DNA of 23,187 nt, from positions 1 through 23,187 of the forward strand of contig NZ_CALGYW010000155.1 of assembly GCF_937934665.1 (NCBI RefSeq), read 5' to 3'. This stretch comes from an uncultured Anaerococcus sp. GTDB taxonomy: Bacteria > Bacillota > Clostridia > Tissierellales > Peptoniphilaceae. The position numbers and the translations under genes were made by a program. The notes under the pieces are model-generated. The model was given only the letters and a program-made list of their open reading frames with translations. It was not told where the DNA came from and searched no databases. Below, piece after piece: positions 14,582-23,169 of the stretch (within the stretch, counting starts at the first letter, position 1; every line of letters starts with the position of its first letter).

Positions 14582-14610
14582 AATAAGGTAAGGCAACTTA
14601 CCTTATTTTT
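14582..14610 (+). terminator. Strong Rho-independent terminator between rpmE and prmC
   Basis: TAAGGTAAG (14584-14592) and CTTACCTTA (14597-14605) form a perfect 9-bp stem around a GCAA tetraloop, extendable by two A-T pairs, and T14606-14610 follow. It lies inside the upstream in-frame extension of prmC (from ATG 14573), so translation through it could prevent termination. Confidence 0.85.
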
Positions 14611-14620
14611 GTGTAAAATA

Positions 14621-15415
14621 ATGAAAATATCAGACTTTTTAAAAATAGATTATGATACAAGTCTTATAGCTCTAACCTATATGTTAGATGAGAGTAAGTC
14701 TTATATCCTAATGAATCAAAATTATGAATTAAATAACAAGCAAAGTCAGAGATTAAAGGATATAATAAATAAGAGAAAAGACTCTTACCCTCTCCAATAC
14801 GCTATAGGAGAGTGGGAATTTTATAACCTCAGACTCAAGGTAGACGAGAGGGCCTTAATTCCACGTTTTGAAACGGAAATCATAGTAGATTACCTTATAA
14901 ATTTACCAATTAAAAAAGAAAAGATTTTAGATATAGGAACAGGCACGGGAGCTATTGCCCTAACACTTGCAAAAAATATTAAAAATTCTTTTGTTATAGG
15001 GTCAGACATTGAAGAAAAAGCTCTAAGCCTTGCTTGTGAAAACAAAATTTTTACAGGTATAGCCAATGTAGATTTTGTAAAATCGGACTTATTTGAAAAT
15101 TTAGAAGGGAAATTTGATCTAATAATTTCAAACCCTCCCTATATAAATAAAAAAGATTATGAAAACCTTGAAAGCGAGCTTTATTTTGAACCAAAAAGCG
15201 CCCTCTACGGAGGAAAGGATGGTCTTGATTTTTATAGAGAGATTATAAAAAATGCTGGTGAGTACTTAAATGACAAAGCTCATTTGGTTTTTGAAATAGG
15301 TTATGATCAAAAAGAAGTTTTAAATACTTTATTAAAAGATGAAGGCTTTGTGAATATAGAAAATATAAAAGATTTTAATGATTTTGATAGGTTTATTATT
15401 GCACAGAAAGGATAA
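14621..15415 (+). CDS. prmC: Release-factor glutamine methyltransferase PrmC (HemK)
   Basis: From ATG 14621 this is a 264-aa SAM-dependent methyltransferase that methylates the GGQ glutamine of release factors 1 and 2. It has the N-terminal helical domain, I-P-R-F-E-T-E (80-86; usually PRPETE), SAM-binding D-I-G-T-G-T-G (104-110) and catalytic N-P-P-Y (171-174). The start at 14621 matches where the family begins. An in-frame ATG at 14573 would add 16 residues, but those codons are the terminator hairpin. Neither start has a clear SD. Its substrate gene prfA follows after 3 nt. Whether the longer form is made is open. Confidence 0.9.
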   Translation: MKISDFLKIDYDTSLIALTYMLDESKSYILMNQNYELNNKQSQRLKDIINKRKDSYPLQYAIGEWEFYNLRLKVDERALIPRFETEIIVDYLINLPIKKEKILDIGTGTGAIALTLAKNIKNSFVIGSDIEEKALSLACENKIFTGIANVDFVKSDLFENLEGKFDLIISNPPYINKKDYENLESELYFEPKSALYGGKDGLDFYREIIKNAGEYLNDKAHLVFEIGYDQKEVLNTLLKDEGFVNIENIKDFNDFDRFIIAQKG

Positions 15416-15418
15416 AAT

Positions 15419-16495
15419 ATGTTTGAAAATTTAGAGCATGTTAGAGATAATTATAAACAATTAGAATTAAAATTAGCAGATCCTGCTGTTTTATCTGATA
15501 TGGACCAGTTTAGAAAGGTATCAAAGGAATATAACTCTCTAAAACCCATAGTAGAAAAATATGAAGAGATAAAAAATGCTGAAGATACCATAGCTGAAAA
15601 CCAAGAACTTCTAGATGAGGCAGAAGATCAAGAAATGATTGATATGCTTAAGGACGAAATAGAAGAAAATAAGGCAAATCTTGAAGTCTTTGAAGATGAG
15701 ATGCAAATTCTTCTAATTCCAAAAGACCCTAATGACGAAAAAGACGTAATTGTTGAAATCAGACCTGGTGCTGGAGGAGATGAGGCGGGTCTTTTTGCTG
15801 GTGACCTATACAGGATGTATAACATGTATGCAGATAAGGCTGGCTTTAAGACAGAAGAAATCGAAGTTAATACTCAAGGAGTCGGTGGTATCAAGGATGC
15901 AACCTTCGTTGTAAGAGGTGAGGGAGCTTATTCTAAGCTTAAGTATGAATCTGGTGTTCACAGGGTTCAAAGGGTGCCGGAAACAGAATCCGGGGGTAGA
16001 ATCCATACCTCAACAGCAACTGTGGCCGTTCTTCCAGAAGTAGATGAAGTAGAACTTCATATAGACCCAAATGACATAAGAACTGACGTTTATAGGTCAA
16101 GTGGTAATGGAGGCCAATCAGTAAACACAACTGACTCTGCTGTAAGGCTTACCCATATTCCTACAGGACTTGTTGTAGCTATCCAAGATGAAAAAAGTCA
16201 GATTAAAAATAAGGAAAAGGCTATGAGAGTTCTAAGGGCAAGACTTTACGAACTTGAAGAGCAAAAAAGAAATAAGGAAATAGCTGACAACAGAAAAAGT
16301 CAGGTGGGAACTGGTGATAGGTCTGAAAGGATTAGAACCTACAACTTTCCTCAAGGAAGAATTACCGACCACAGAATTAATAAAACAATCTACCAGCTAG
16401 ATGATTTTCTAAATGGTGATATAGAAGAGATGATTAATTCTCTAATAGCAGAAGATCAAACAAGAAAACTTGAAAAAGTAGGCGAGGATGAATAA
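15419..16495 (+). CDS. prfA: Peptide chain release factor 1
   Basis: A 358-aa RF1 of normal length, reading UAA and UAG stop codons. The recognition motif is P-E-T (187-189), in the V-P-E-T-E-S-G-G-R-I-H-T-S context, an RF1 rather than RF2 (SPF) type. The catalytic G-G-Q (231-233) lies in S-G-N-G-G-Q-S-V-N. The early acidic helical domain 1 (about 1-105) and R-P-G-A-G-G-D-E-A (115-123) are also typical. AAAGGA within the end of prmC serves as SD. Pairing with prmC is a conserved arrangement because PrmC modifies Gln233. The stop is followed at once by the TTG of the next gene. Confidence 0.97.
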   Translation: MFENLEHVRDNYKQLELKLADPAVLSDMDQFRKVSKEYNSLKPIVEKYEEIKNAEDTIAENQELLDEAEDQEMIDMLKDEIEENKANLEVFEDEMQILLIPKDPNDEKDVIVEIRPGAGGDEAGLFAGDLYRMYNMYADKAGFKTEEIEVNTQGVGGIKDATFVVRGEGAYSKLKYESGVHRVQRVPETESGGRIHTSTATVAVLPEVDEVELHIDPNDIRTDVYRSSGNGGQSVNTTDSAVRLTHIPTGLVVAIQDEKSQIKNKEKAMRVLRARLYELEEQKRNKEIADNRKSQVGTGDRSERIRTYNFPQGRITDHRINKTIYQLDDFLNGDIEEMINSLIAEDQTRKLEKVGEDE

Positions 16496-17434
16496 TTGTT
16501 TAATTTTTTAGCAAAAACATTTGTTAAGGATTATACAAAAATTGATAATCCTAAAGTTAGACTTAACCTTATAAGTCTTTCTTCAATTATGGGTATAGGG
16601 ATGAATATAATCCTTTTCTTATCGAAAATATTCTTAGGTTTATATACCAAGTCCACAGCCATCCTAAATGATGCCTTTAATAACTTATCAGACTCTGTTG
16701 TTTCAATTATGTCTCTAGTTGGATCAAGTTTTTCTAAAAAACCAGCAGACGAGGAGCATCCTTTTGGCCACGGCAGGGTCGAGTATATAATGGCCCTTTT
16801 AGTTTCGATTGTGATAATCTATGTAGGTATAAATTTATTTATAAATTCTGCTAAAAGTTTTAATGAGCCAAACCCTAATGGGTTAAGCCTTTTCTCCTTT
16901 ATAATATTATTTGCAGGTATTTTAATTAAGATTTATATATACTTTCTAAACTCTAAATTATATAAGGACTTAGAATCAGATTTAAACCTTGGAGTCATGC
17001 TTGATGCGAGAAATGATATAATCTCAACTACAGCTATTATTTTGGGTGTGTTCTTACAAAGGTATGTATCCTTTAACCTAGATGCGGCCATGGGTGTTGT
17101 CGTAGCATTTTTCGTTACAAAACCAGGTATAGACTTGTTTAGCGAAACAGTCGGCTACCTACTAGGTGAGAGGGTTGATGAAGAAATTGAGGATAAAATT
17201 TCTAAAATACTTTTAAGTGGCGACTATATAATTGGTTTCCACCACTTAGATATACACCAGTATGGTAAGGGCCATATAGCGGGATCTTGTCATGTAGAGG
17301 TGCCAGGAAACCTTACTGTAGCTGAACTTCACAAAGAAATAGATCAAGTGGAAAAAAAGGTTAGAAAAGAAACTGGAGTAATCCTTACCCTCCATGCAGA
17401 CCCAACCTACAATATCTTAGATAAAGAAGGTTAA
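16496..17434 (+). CDS. Cation diffusion facilitator family efflux transporter, DxxxD type
   Basis: A 312-aa CDF transporter with six predicted membrane helices in the first about 215 residues and a cytosolic metal-binding-like C-terminal domain (about 218-312) with H-H-L-D-I-H. Metal-site motifs are N62-x3-D66 in helix 2 and D170-x3-D174 in helix 5. Zn-type CDFs usually have HxxxD in helix 5; DxxxD is linked to Mn or similar export, so Mn efflux is a reasonable inference, not proven. H-P-F-G-H-G-R-V-E is the family signature. The start is TTG, directly abutting the prfA TAA, with GAGG in the end of prfA. The gene sits between prfA and sua5, which are often closer neighbours elsewhere. Confidence 0.92.
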   Translation: MFNFLAKTFVKDYTKIDNPKVRLNLISLSSIMGIGMNIILFLSKIFLGLYTKSTAILNDAFNNLSDSVVSIMSLVGSSFSKKPADEEHPFGHGRVEYIMALLVSIVIIYVGINLFINSAKSFNEPNPNGLSLFSFIILFAGILIKIYIYFLNSKLYKDLESDLNLGVMLDARNDIISTTAIILGVFLQRYVSFNLDAAMGVVVAFFVTKPGIDLFSETVGYLLGERVDEEIEDKISKILLSGDYIIGFHHLDIHQYGKGHIAGSCHVEVPGNLTVAELHKEIDQVEKKVRKETGVILTLHADPTYNILDKEG

Positions 17435-18469
17435 ATGAAAACTGAAATTTTAAAAATTGACAGAGAAAATATTAATAACGATTATATAAAAAAAGCAGCA
17501 GATATTATAAAGGAGGGCTTGCTTGTAGCCTTCCCAACAGAAACAGTTTATGGTCTAGGAGCTGATGGGCTAAATAACGAGGCCTGCAAGAAAATCTTTA
17601 TGGCTAAAGGCAGGCCTTGTGACAACCCACTTATCTTACATATTTCTGATATAAGTATGCTAGATAAGTTGGTAGAAGAGATAAGCGATAAACATAGGAA
17701 GTTATTTGACCTTTGGCCAGGACCAATGACCTTGATTTTTAAAAAATCAAAGCTTATTCCAGATGCTGTAACAGCAGGTGGAGATACAGTAGCGATAAGG
17801 TTTCCATCTGATAAAATTGCAAGATCTTTGATAAGAACGGCAAATACGCCAATAGCGGCTCCATCTGCAAATATATCTGGTAGGCCTTCACCAACTAAGG
17901 CAAGTGATGTCTACCAAGATATGGACGGGATTATTCCTCTAATAATTGATGGGGGAGAATCTAATATTGGTATAGAGTCAACTGTAATTGACCTATCAGG
18001 AGTTAGTCCAACAATTTTAAGGCCAGGTTTTTATACCTATGAATATTTAAAAGAGATATTAGATGACATTAAACTCGATGATAGCCTTGTAGATAGCACA
18101 AAGATACCTAAGTCTCCTGGACAAAAATATAAGCACTATGCTCCAAAGGCGAAACTAAGGGTTTTTGTTGGAGATGGTGCTACAGATATACTATTAAAAT
18201 ATGCAGAAGATTACAAGGCCCAAGGCAAAAAGATTGGAATCCTATCCTTTGAAGAAGAAAAGGAAAAGTTTACTTCCTATCCATTTATATCTCTAGGGTC
18301 AAGAGACGATTTATCGACTATGAGTCACGTTCTATTTTCATCTCTAAGAGAGATGGATAGGCTTGGAGTTGATATAATTCTTGCAGAAGGTGTTAGAGAA
18401 AATAATTTGGGTAAGAGTATAATGAATAGGGTGAAAAAAGCAGCAGCAAATGATGTAATTTATATTTAG
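17435..18469 (+). CDS. sua5: L-threonylcarbamoyladenylate synthase (Sua5 type)
   Basis: A 344-aa protein with a YrdC/TsaC catalytic domain (about 1-205) and the C-terminal Sua5 domain (about 230-344), so Sua5 rather than the shorter TsaC. It makes threonylcarbamoyl-AMP from threonine, bicarbonate and ATP, the first step of t6A formation on ANN-decoding tRNAs. Signatures: F-P-T-E-T-V-Y-G-L-G (about 34-43), K-G-R-P-x-x-N-P-L (about 58-66), S-A-N-I-S-G-R-P-S-P-T (about 144-154). P-G-Q-K-Y-K-H-Y-A-P-K marks the interdomain linker. The ATG directly follows the stop of the CDF gene, with AAGG in its end. Confidence 0.96.
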   Translation: MKTEILKIDRENINNDYIKKAADIIKEGLLVAFPTETVYGLGADGLNNEACKKIFMAKGRPCDNPLILHISDISMLDKLVEEISDKHRKLFDLWPGPMTLIFKKSKLIPDAVTAGGDTVAIRFPSDKIARSLIRTANTPIAAPSANISGRPSPTKASDVYQDMDGIIPLIIDGGESNIGIESTVIDLSGVSPTILRPGFYTYEYLKEILDDIKLDDSLVDSTKIPKSPGQKYKHYAPKAKLRVFVGDGATDILLKYAEDYKAQGKKIGILSFEEEKEKFTSYPFISLGSRDDLSTMSHVLFSSLREMDRLGVDIILAEGVRENNLGKSIMNRVKKAAANDVIYI

Positions 18470-18477
18470 GAGAAGAT

Positions 18478-19107
18478 ATGAAAAATGTAACAGTATTAGA
18501 CCATCCGGTAATTAAACATAAAATTTCAATACTTAGAGATAAAAATACAGGTTCAAATGAATTTAGGTCCATAGTGACAGAAATAGCTATGATTCTTGCC
18601 TATGAAGCAACAAAGGATCTTGAACTTGAAGAATACGAAGTAGAAACACCAGTTTCTAAAACAACAGGCTACAGACTTATAGGTAAAAAAATAGGCATAG
18701 TTCCTATTTTAAGGGCAGGTCTTGGCATGGTTGATGGAGTGCTTGAAGTATTACCAGCAGCTAAAATTGGTCACATAGGTATGTATAGGAATGAAGAAAC
18801 CTTACAACCAGTAGAATACTATTGCAAACTACCTAGTGATGTTGAAAATAGAGATATCCTAGTAGTTGATCCTATGCTTGCAACAGGTGGATCTGCCTGT
18901 GATGCTATAGATAGACTTAAGGAGTATGGTTGTAGGTCTATAAAACTATTATCCATAATAGCTGCCCCTGAAGCCTTCAAACTTCTTGAAGAAAAACATC
19001 CAGATGTTAAGATATATATTTCTCAACTAGATGAGAAACTAAATGAAAATGGTTATATTGTTCCAGGCCTGGGAGATGCTGGCGATAGATTATTTGGAAC
19101 TAAGTAA
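18478..19107 (+). CDS. upp: Uracil phosphoribosyltransferase
   Basis: A 209-aa enzyme of normal length that converts uracil and PRPP to UMP in pyrimidine salvage. The PRPP-binding motif V-V-D-P-M-L-A-T-G-G-S (about 128-138) and the uracil-binding G-Y-I-V-P-G-L-G-D-A-G-D-R-L-F-G-T-K tail are intact, as is P-I-L-R-A-G-L-G-M-V-D. AGGAG sits before the ATG, 8 nt after the sua5 stop. Link to its neighbours is operonic rather than functional. Confidence 0.97.
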   Translation: MKNVTVLDHPVIKHKISILRDKNTGSNEFRSIVTEIAMILAYEATKDLELEEYEVETPVSKTTGYRLIGKKIGIVPILRAGLGMVDGVLEVLPAAKIGHIGMYRNEETLQPVEYYCKLPSDVENRDILVVDPMLATGGSACDAIDRLKEYGCRSIKLLSIIAAPEAFKLLEEKHPDVKIYISQLDEKLNENGYIVPGLGDAGDRLFGTK

Positions 19108-19116
19108 GGAATAAAA

Positions 19117-20394
19117 ATGGCGAAAAAAGAAATTTTAATTATTAATTCTAATGGACCTCTAAAGGGTGAGGTGAATATATCTGGTGCAAAAAATTCTGCA
19201 CTTCCTATACTTGCTGCCTGCGTACTAGGTACTGAAGAGATTATATTAGATGGGGTTCCTGAGCTTAAGGACGTGGAAATCATGGTGGAAGTCCTAAAAC
19301 ACCTAGGTAGTGAAGTCAAATACCTAGATAAAAACACCTTGTCTATAAATTCATCATCAATAAATACCTGTGAAACTCCATACGAACTTATGGATAAGAT
19401 GAGGGCTTCTTTTGTAGTTATGGGTCCTCTTCTTTCGAGATTTCATGCGGCTTATACTAAGGCTCCTGGGGGATGTAACATAGGTAGCCGCCCTATAGAC
19501 CTACATTTAAAGGGATTTGAAGCTCTAGGTGCAGTAAATAGGGTTAATAACGATGAGATAGCTATAGAAGCTAAAAAGGGTCTTACAGGTACAGAAATTT
19601 ACCTAGACTTCCCATCAGTAGGAGCTACTCAAAATATAATTATGGCTGCAAGTCTTGCCAAAGGTAAGACAACCTTAGAAAATGCTGCTAAGGAACCTGA
19701 GATTGTAGACCTTGCGTCTTTCTTATCAAAGATGGGAGCAAATATTAAGGGTGCAGGTACTTCTACCATAGTAATAGAAGGTGTTGAAAAATTAACCGGT
19801 ACTCGTCATACTATAATTCCAGATAGGGTAGAAGCTGCAACCTATATGACTGCTGCAGCTATGACTAGGGGTGAGGTTTTAATAAATAACGTAATAGGAT
19901 CTCACATAAGACCAGTTATAGCTAAGCTTGTTGAAATGGGTGTTGATGTGGAAGAAATAGAAGATGAGGATAAGATTATTGTCAAGGCTCCGAAAAGGTT
20001 AAAGTCAACCAATATCCAGACTCTTCCATACCCAGGTTTCCCAACAGATGCTCAAGCCCAATTTATGGCGCTAATGACTATTTGTGAAGGAGAAAGCAGG
20101 ATTCAGGAGACTGTTTTTGAAAACAGGTTTATGCACGTTGAAGAACTTATGAAAATGGGAGCTGTAATTGCTACATCCGGCAACAGGGCAACCATAGCGG
20201 GTGTTAAGAAGCTTCATGGGGCAGATGTTAAAGCAACAGACCTAAGAGCTGGAGCTGCCCTAGTAATGGCAGGACTTGTAGCTAAGGGTACAACTAGGGT
20301 ATTTGATATTTACCATATAGATAGGGGATATTCAAACCTAGTAGAAAAATTAACTAAACTTGGCGCAGATATAAAGAGAGTAGAAGTAGAATAA
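19117..20394 (+). CDS. murA: UDP-N-acetylglucosamine 1-carboxyvinyltransferase
   Basis: A 425-aa enolpyruvyl transferase that moves enolpyruvate from PEP to UDP-GlcNAc, the first committed step of peptidoglycan synthesis. K-N-S-A-L-P gives Lys25. The active-site Cys120, the fosfomycin target, is present in P-G-G-C-N-I-G-S-R-P-I-D-L-H. F-P-T-D-A-Q-A-Q-F holds the catalytic Asp. AAGGA precedes the ATG. The TAA shares its last A with the recD2 ATG. A second murA paralogue, common in Firmicutes, is not in this window. Confidence 0.96.
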   Translation: MAKKEILIINSNGPLKGEVNISGAKNSALPILAACVLGTEEIILDGVPELKDVEIMVEVLKHLGSEVKYLDKNTLSINSSSINTCETPYELMDKMRASFVVMGPLLSRFHAAYTKAPGGCNIGSRPIDLHLKGFEALGAVNRVNNDEIAIEAKKGLTGTEIYLDFPSVGATQNIIMAASLAKGKTTLENAAKEPEIVDLASFLSKMGANIKGAGTSTIVIEGVEKLTGTRHTIIPDRVEAATYMTAAAMTRGEVLINNVIGSHIRPVIAKLVEMGVDVEEIEDEDKIIVKAPKRLKSTNIQTLPYPGFPTDAQAQFMALMTICEGESRIQETVFENRFMHVEELMKMGAVIATSGNRATIAGVKKLHGADVKATDLRAGAALVMAGLVAKGTTRVFDIYHIDRGYSNLVEKLTKLGADIKRVEVE

Positions 20395-22550
20395 TGAAAA
20401 TAGAAGGTATAGTATCAAATATTAGGTATAGGAATGATGAAAGTGGTTATAGCGTTATGACGCTTGAAACAGCTGACTCTCCTATAACTATAGTTGGTAC
20501 TATGCCTTTTTTTAATGAGGGCGATAGGATAGAAGTCCTCGGAGATTTTATCTATCATAAAAAATATGGAGAGCAGATACAGGTAAAAAATGTAAGGATA
20601 AAAAAGCCATCTGATAAAGAATCGATAATAAAATACTTGGCTAATAGCAATATCAAGGGAATTGGCAAAAAAACCGCCCAGGCAATTTACGATATATTTG
20701 GCAAAGATAGCTTGGATATTTTATACCAAGAAACTGATAGGCTTTTAAAGGTAGAAGGCATAGGTAAAAAGAAGTTAGCTGATATAAAATTGTCAGTTGA
20801 AGAAACAAGAGACTCAAGAAGGAGTTTAGAGTTTCTCCAAAGTCTTAATATATCTTATAACTTATCTATGAAAATTTATAATAAGTACGGTGAAAATACT
20901 ATTGATATAGTAAGGTCAAATCCTTATAAATTGATAGAAGATATCAAGGGTATAGGATTTTCTATGGCAGATAACCTTGCTCGTAATATGCAAATGGAAG
21001 CAAATTCTTCTTTTAGAATATCGGCAGGATTATCTTATCTTATAAATTATGAGGCAGACTTTAATGGGCACGCTAGTCTTGAAATAACATATCTAATTGA
21101 TCAAGCAGCTAGACTTTTAAAGGCTGATAAAAATTTAATCGCAGCTCAAATAGAGGCTGATTTAATAGCTGGTAAATTAGAATCTGTTGAAATAGAAGAT
21201 ATAACCTATATATATTCAAAAAGTTTATACAAGGCAGAAAAATCTGTAGCCATGGCCCTTGCTAAAAAAATTAAAGCTCCCTTCTGTTTTGATATAGAAA
21301 TAGACGAAGACTTAAGGGCATATTCAAAGGAGCAAAGGCAGGCCATAGAAGCTGCCTTTTGTAATATGCTCCTTGTTATAACAGGTGGGCCAGGTACAGG
21401 TAAAACTACAATCATAAATGCCATTACAACCATCCTTGATAAAAACGACCTATCTTACGCCCTTGCAGCTCCAACAGGTAGGGCTGCTAAAAGAATGCAG
21501 GAGGCAACAGCTAGAGAAGCAAATACCATCCATAGGCTAGTTGGCATAAGGCCAGATATGCCTATTGCCGAATACAATGAGGAAAATCCAATTGAAAAAG
21601 ACTACATAATAGTCGATGAGATGAGCATGGTCGATATTTTGTTGATGAAAAATCTTCTAGATGCTGTAGGTGAAAAAACTTCCCTAATCCTAGTTGGAGA
21701 TAGTGACCAATTGCCATCTGTAGGGGCAGGAAATGTACTCGCGGATATTATTGAGTCTAAGGCCGAATCAATTAAACTTAAGAAAATTTTTAGGCAGGCA
21801 GGCCAGTCAAATATTATCGTCAATGCTCATAGGATAAATGAGGGAAAATACCCAGTTTTAAACCAACCTGACAAGGATTTTTTCTTTATAAATGCAAATG
21901 GCCGTGACTTTAACAGGGTGCTTTTGGATTTAATTAAAGATAGGCTTCCTGGTTTTTATAAGCTTGATCCTATAAAAGATATTGAAGTCCTAGCCCTATC
22001 TAGGAAAACGAGTTGGGGAGTAGATGCTATTAATAGGTCTATCCAAGAAGCTGTAAATAAGGAAAAAACCATCTTAAAAATAAATGAGCGCACTTTTAAA
22101 CTCCACGATAAGGTCATGCAGGTTAGGAATAATTATGATTTAAAGGCCATAAACAATGTAAGTAACGATGATGGAGTCTATAATGGGGATATTGGTATCA
22201 TTACTGACATAGATACGGATGAAGAGAGCCTAGAGGTAGAATTTGATGATGGCAAAATTGTAAAGTATAAGAAAGAAGATATAAAAGATTTAGACCTATC
22301 CTATGCTATTACAGTCCATAAGTCTCAAGGTTCTGAATTTAAGTGTGTGATTATTCCTATGATGCAGGTTGCTCCCATGCTTTTAACTAGAAATCTCCTT
22401 TATACGGGAGTTACCAGGGCTAAAAAACTTGTGATTTTACTTGGAGATAAACGCTATATAAAGAAAATGGTTGATAATAACAGGTCAAACGATAGAAACT
22501 CAAACCTTAGTTACTGGATAGGAGAAATGGAGACTATTCTTGCTGATTGA
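20394..22550 (+). CDS. recD2: RecD2-type ATP-dependent DNA helicase (YrrC)
   Basis: A 718-aa SF1B 5'-3' helicase of the RecBC-independent RecD2 class. In order: N-terminal OB-like domain (about 1-70), helix-hairpin-helix repeats (I-K-G-I-G-K-K-T-A, about 87-95; V-E-G-I-G-K-K-K, 120-127; I-K-G-I-G-F-S, 184-190), Walker A G-G-P-G-T-G-K-T-T (331-339), Walker B I-V-D-E-M-S-M-V-D (406-414), motif III G-D-S-D-Q-L-P-S-V-G-A-G (435-446), and late motifs A-I-T-V-H-K-S-Q-G-S-E-F and Y-T-G-V-T-R-A-K-K. It acts in DNA repair and recombination. It overlaps murA by 1 nt and the comF-like start by 11 nt. Confidence 0.96.
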   Translation: MKIEGIVSNIRYRNDESGYSVMTLETADSPITIVGTMPFFNEGDRIEVLGDFIYHKKYGEQIQVKNVRIKKPSDKESIIKYLANSNIKGIGKKTAQAIYDIFGKDSLDILYQETDRLLKVEGIGKKKLADIKLSVEETRDSRRSLEFLQSLNISYNLSMKIYNKYGENTIDIVRSNPYKLIEDIKGIGFSMADNLARNMQMEANSSFRISAGLSYLINYEADFNGHASLEITYLIDQAARLLKADKNLIAAQIEADLIAGKLESVEIEDITYIYSKSLYKAEKSVAMALAKKIKAPFCFDIEIDEDLRAYSKEQRQAIEAAFCNMLLVITGGPGTGKTTIINAITTILDKNDLSYALAAPTGRAAKRMQEATAREANTIHRLVGIRPDMPIAEYNEENPIEKDYIIVDEMSMVDILLMKNLLDAVGEKTSLILVGDSDQLPSVGAGNVLADIIESKAESIKLKKIFRQAGQSNIIVNAHRINEGKYPVLNQPDKDFFFINANGRDFNRVLLDLIKDRLPGFYKLDPIKDIEVLALSRKTSWGVDAINRSIQEAVNKEKTILKINERTFKLHDKVMQVRNNYDLKAINNVSNDDGVYNGDIGIITDIDTDEESLEVEFDDGKIVKYKKEDIKDLDLSYAITVHKSQGSEFKCVIIPMMQVAPMLLTRNLLYTGVTRAKKLVILLGDKRYIKKMVDNNRSNDRNSNLSYWIGEMETILAD

Positions 22551-23169
22551 TTATTTGTTTTTAGATAAAAATACCTGTTCTTTTTGCCAGAGTGAATACA
22601 TTTATAAGTACGATCTCTGCAGGGATTGCTATGATAGACTCGATTATGTGGATAATAGATTTTTACTTACTCGATATAAGTGCTATGCTATTTATTTTTA
22701 TAATGAGTTTTTTAAGGCAATGATTGCTAAGTATAAGTTTGAAAGAAAGACAGAATTTTCTAGGATTTTTGCAGAGATGATCTATGATTATGGAATGGAT
22801 AAAAATCTTTTTGATGTAGACTATATTCTGTCAGCTCCTTCATCTAAAAAGACTATTATAAATAGGGGATTTGATCATATTAGAATGATTACAGATGATT
22901 TTATAGGTAAAATAAGCCCAACTTATCTTGATGAATTTGAAAAAATAAAAGATACCAAGGCCCAACATGATTTGGGTAAGGAAGCCAGGTCTAAAAATCT
23001 TATTGGAGCTTTTAGCTTAAAGAAAGATCTTACTGGCAAATCAGTTTTGATAATTGATGACCTTGTTACAACGGGAAATACCTCTCTTGAAATGATAAAA
23101 GTTTTGGAAGAGAAAAATGTTAAAGAAGTTAAAATTTTAGCCCTAGCTTCAGAAAAAAGGGTATTATAA
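22540..23169 (+). CDS. ComF-family phosphoribosyltransferase-like protein
   Basis: A 209-aa protein with an N-terminal four-Cys zinc-finger-like motif (Cys13, Cys16, Cys27, Cys30) and a C-terminal PRTase-like domain with the PRPP motif V-L-I-I-D-D-L-V-T-T-G-N-T (about 169-181), preceded by R-G-F-D-H (about 113-117) where ComF proteins typically have R-G-F-N-Q. ComF homologues help single-stranded DNA enter the recombination path in natural transformation, though non-competent species keep it. The start is a TTG at 22540, inside the end of recD2, with GGAG 7 nt upstream; a later TTG at 22555 is the other choice. No terminator is seen in the 18 bases left in the window. Confidence 0.9.
   Translation: MLIDYLFLDKNTCSFCQSEYIYKYDLCRDCYDRLDYVDNRFLLTRYKCYAIYFYNEFFKAMIAKYKFERKTEFSRIFAEMIYDYGMDKNLFDVDYILSAPSSKKTIINRGFDHIRMITDDFIGKISPTYLDEFEKIKDTKAQHDLGKEARSKNLIGAFSLKKDLTGKSVLIIDDLVTTGNTSLEMIKVLEEKNVKEVKILALASEKRVL

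Noticed and set aside
14573..14620. ATG 14573 as the main prmC start
   Set aside because: The extra 16 codons are the terminator hairpin and T tract, and the family start matches 14621. The longer form is kept only as a regulatory hypothesis.
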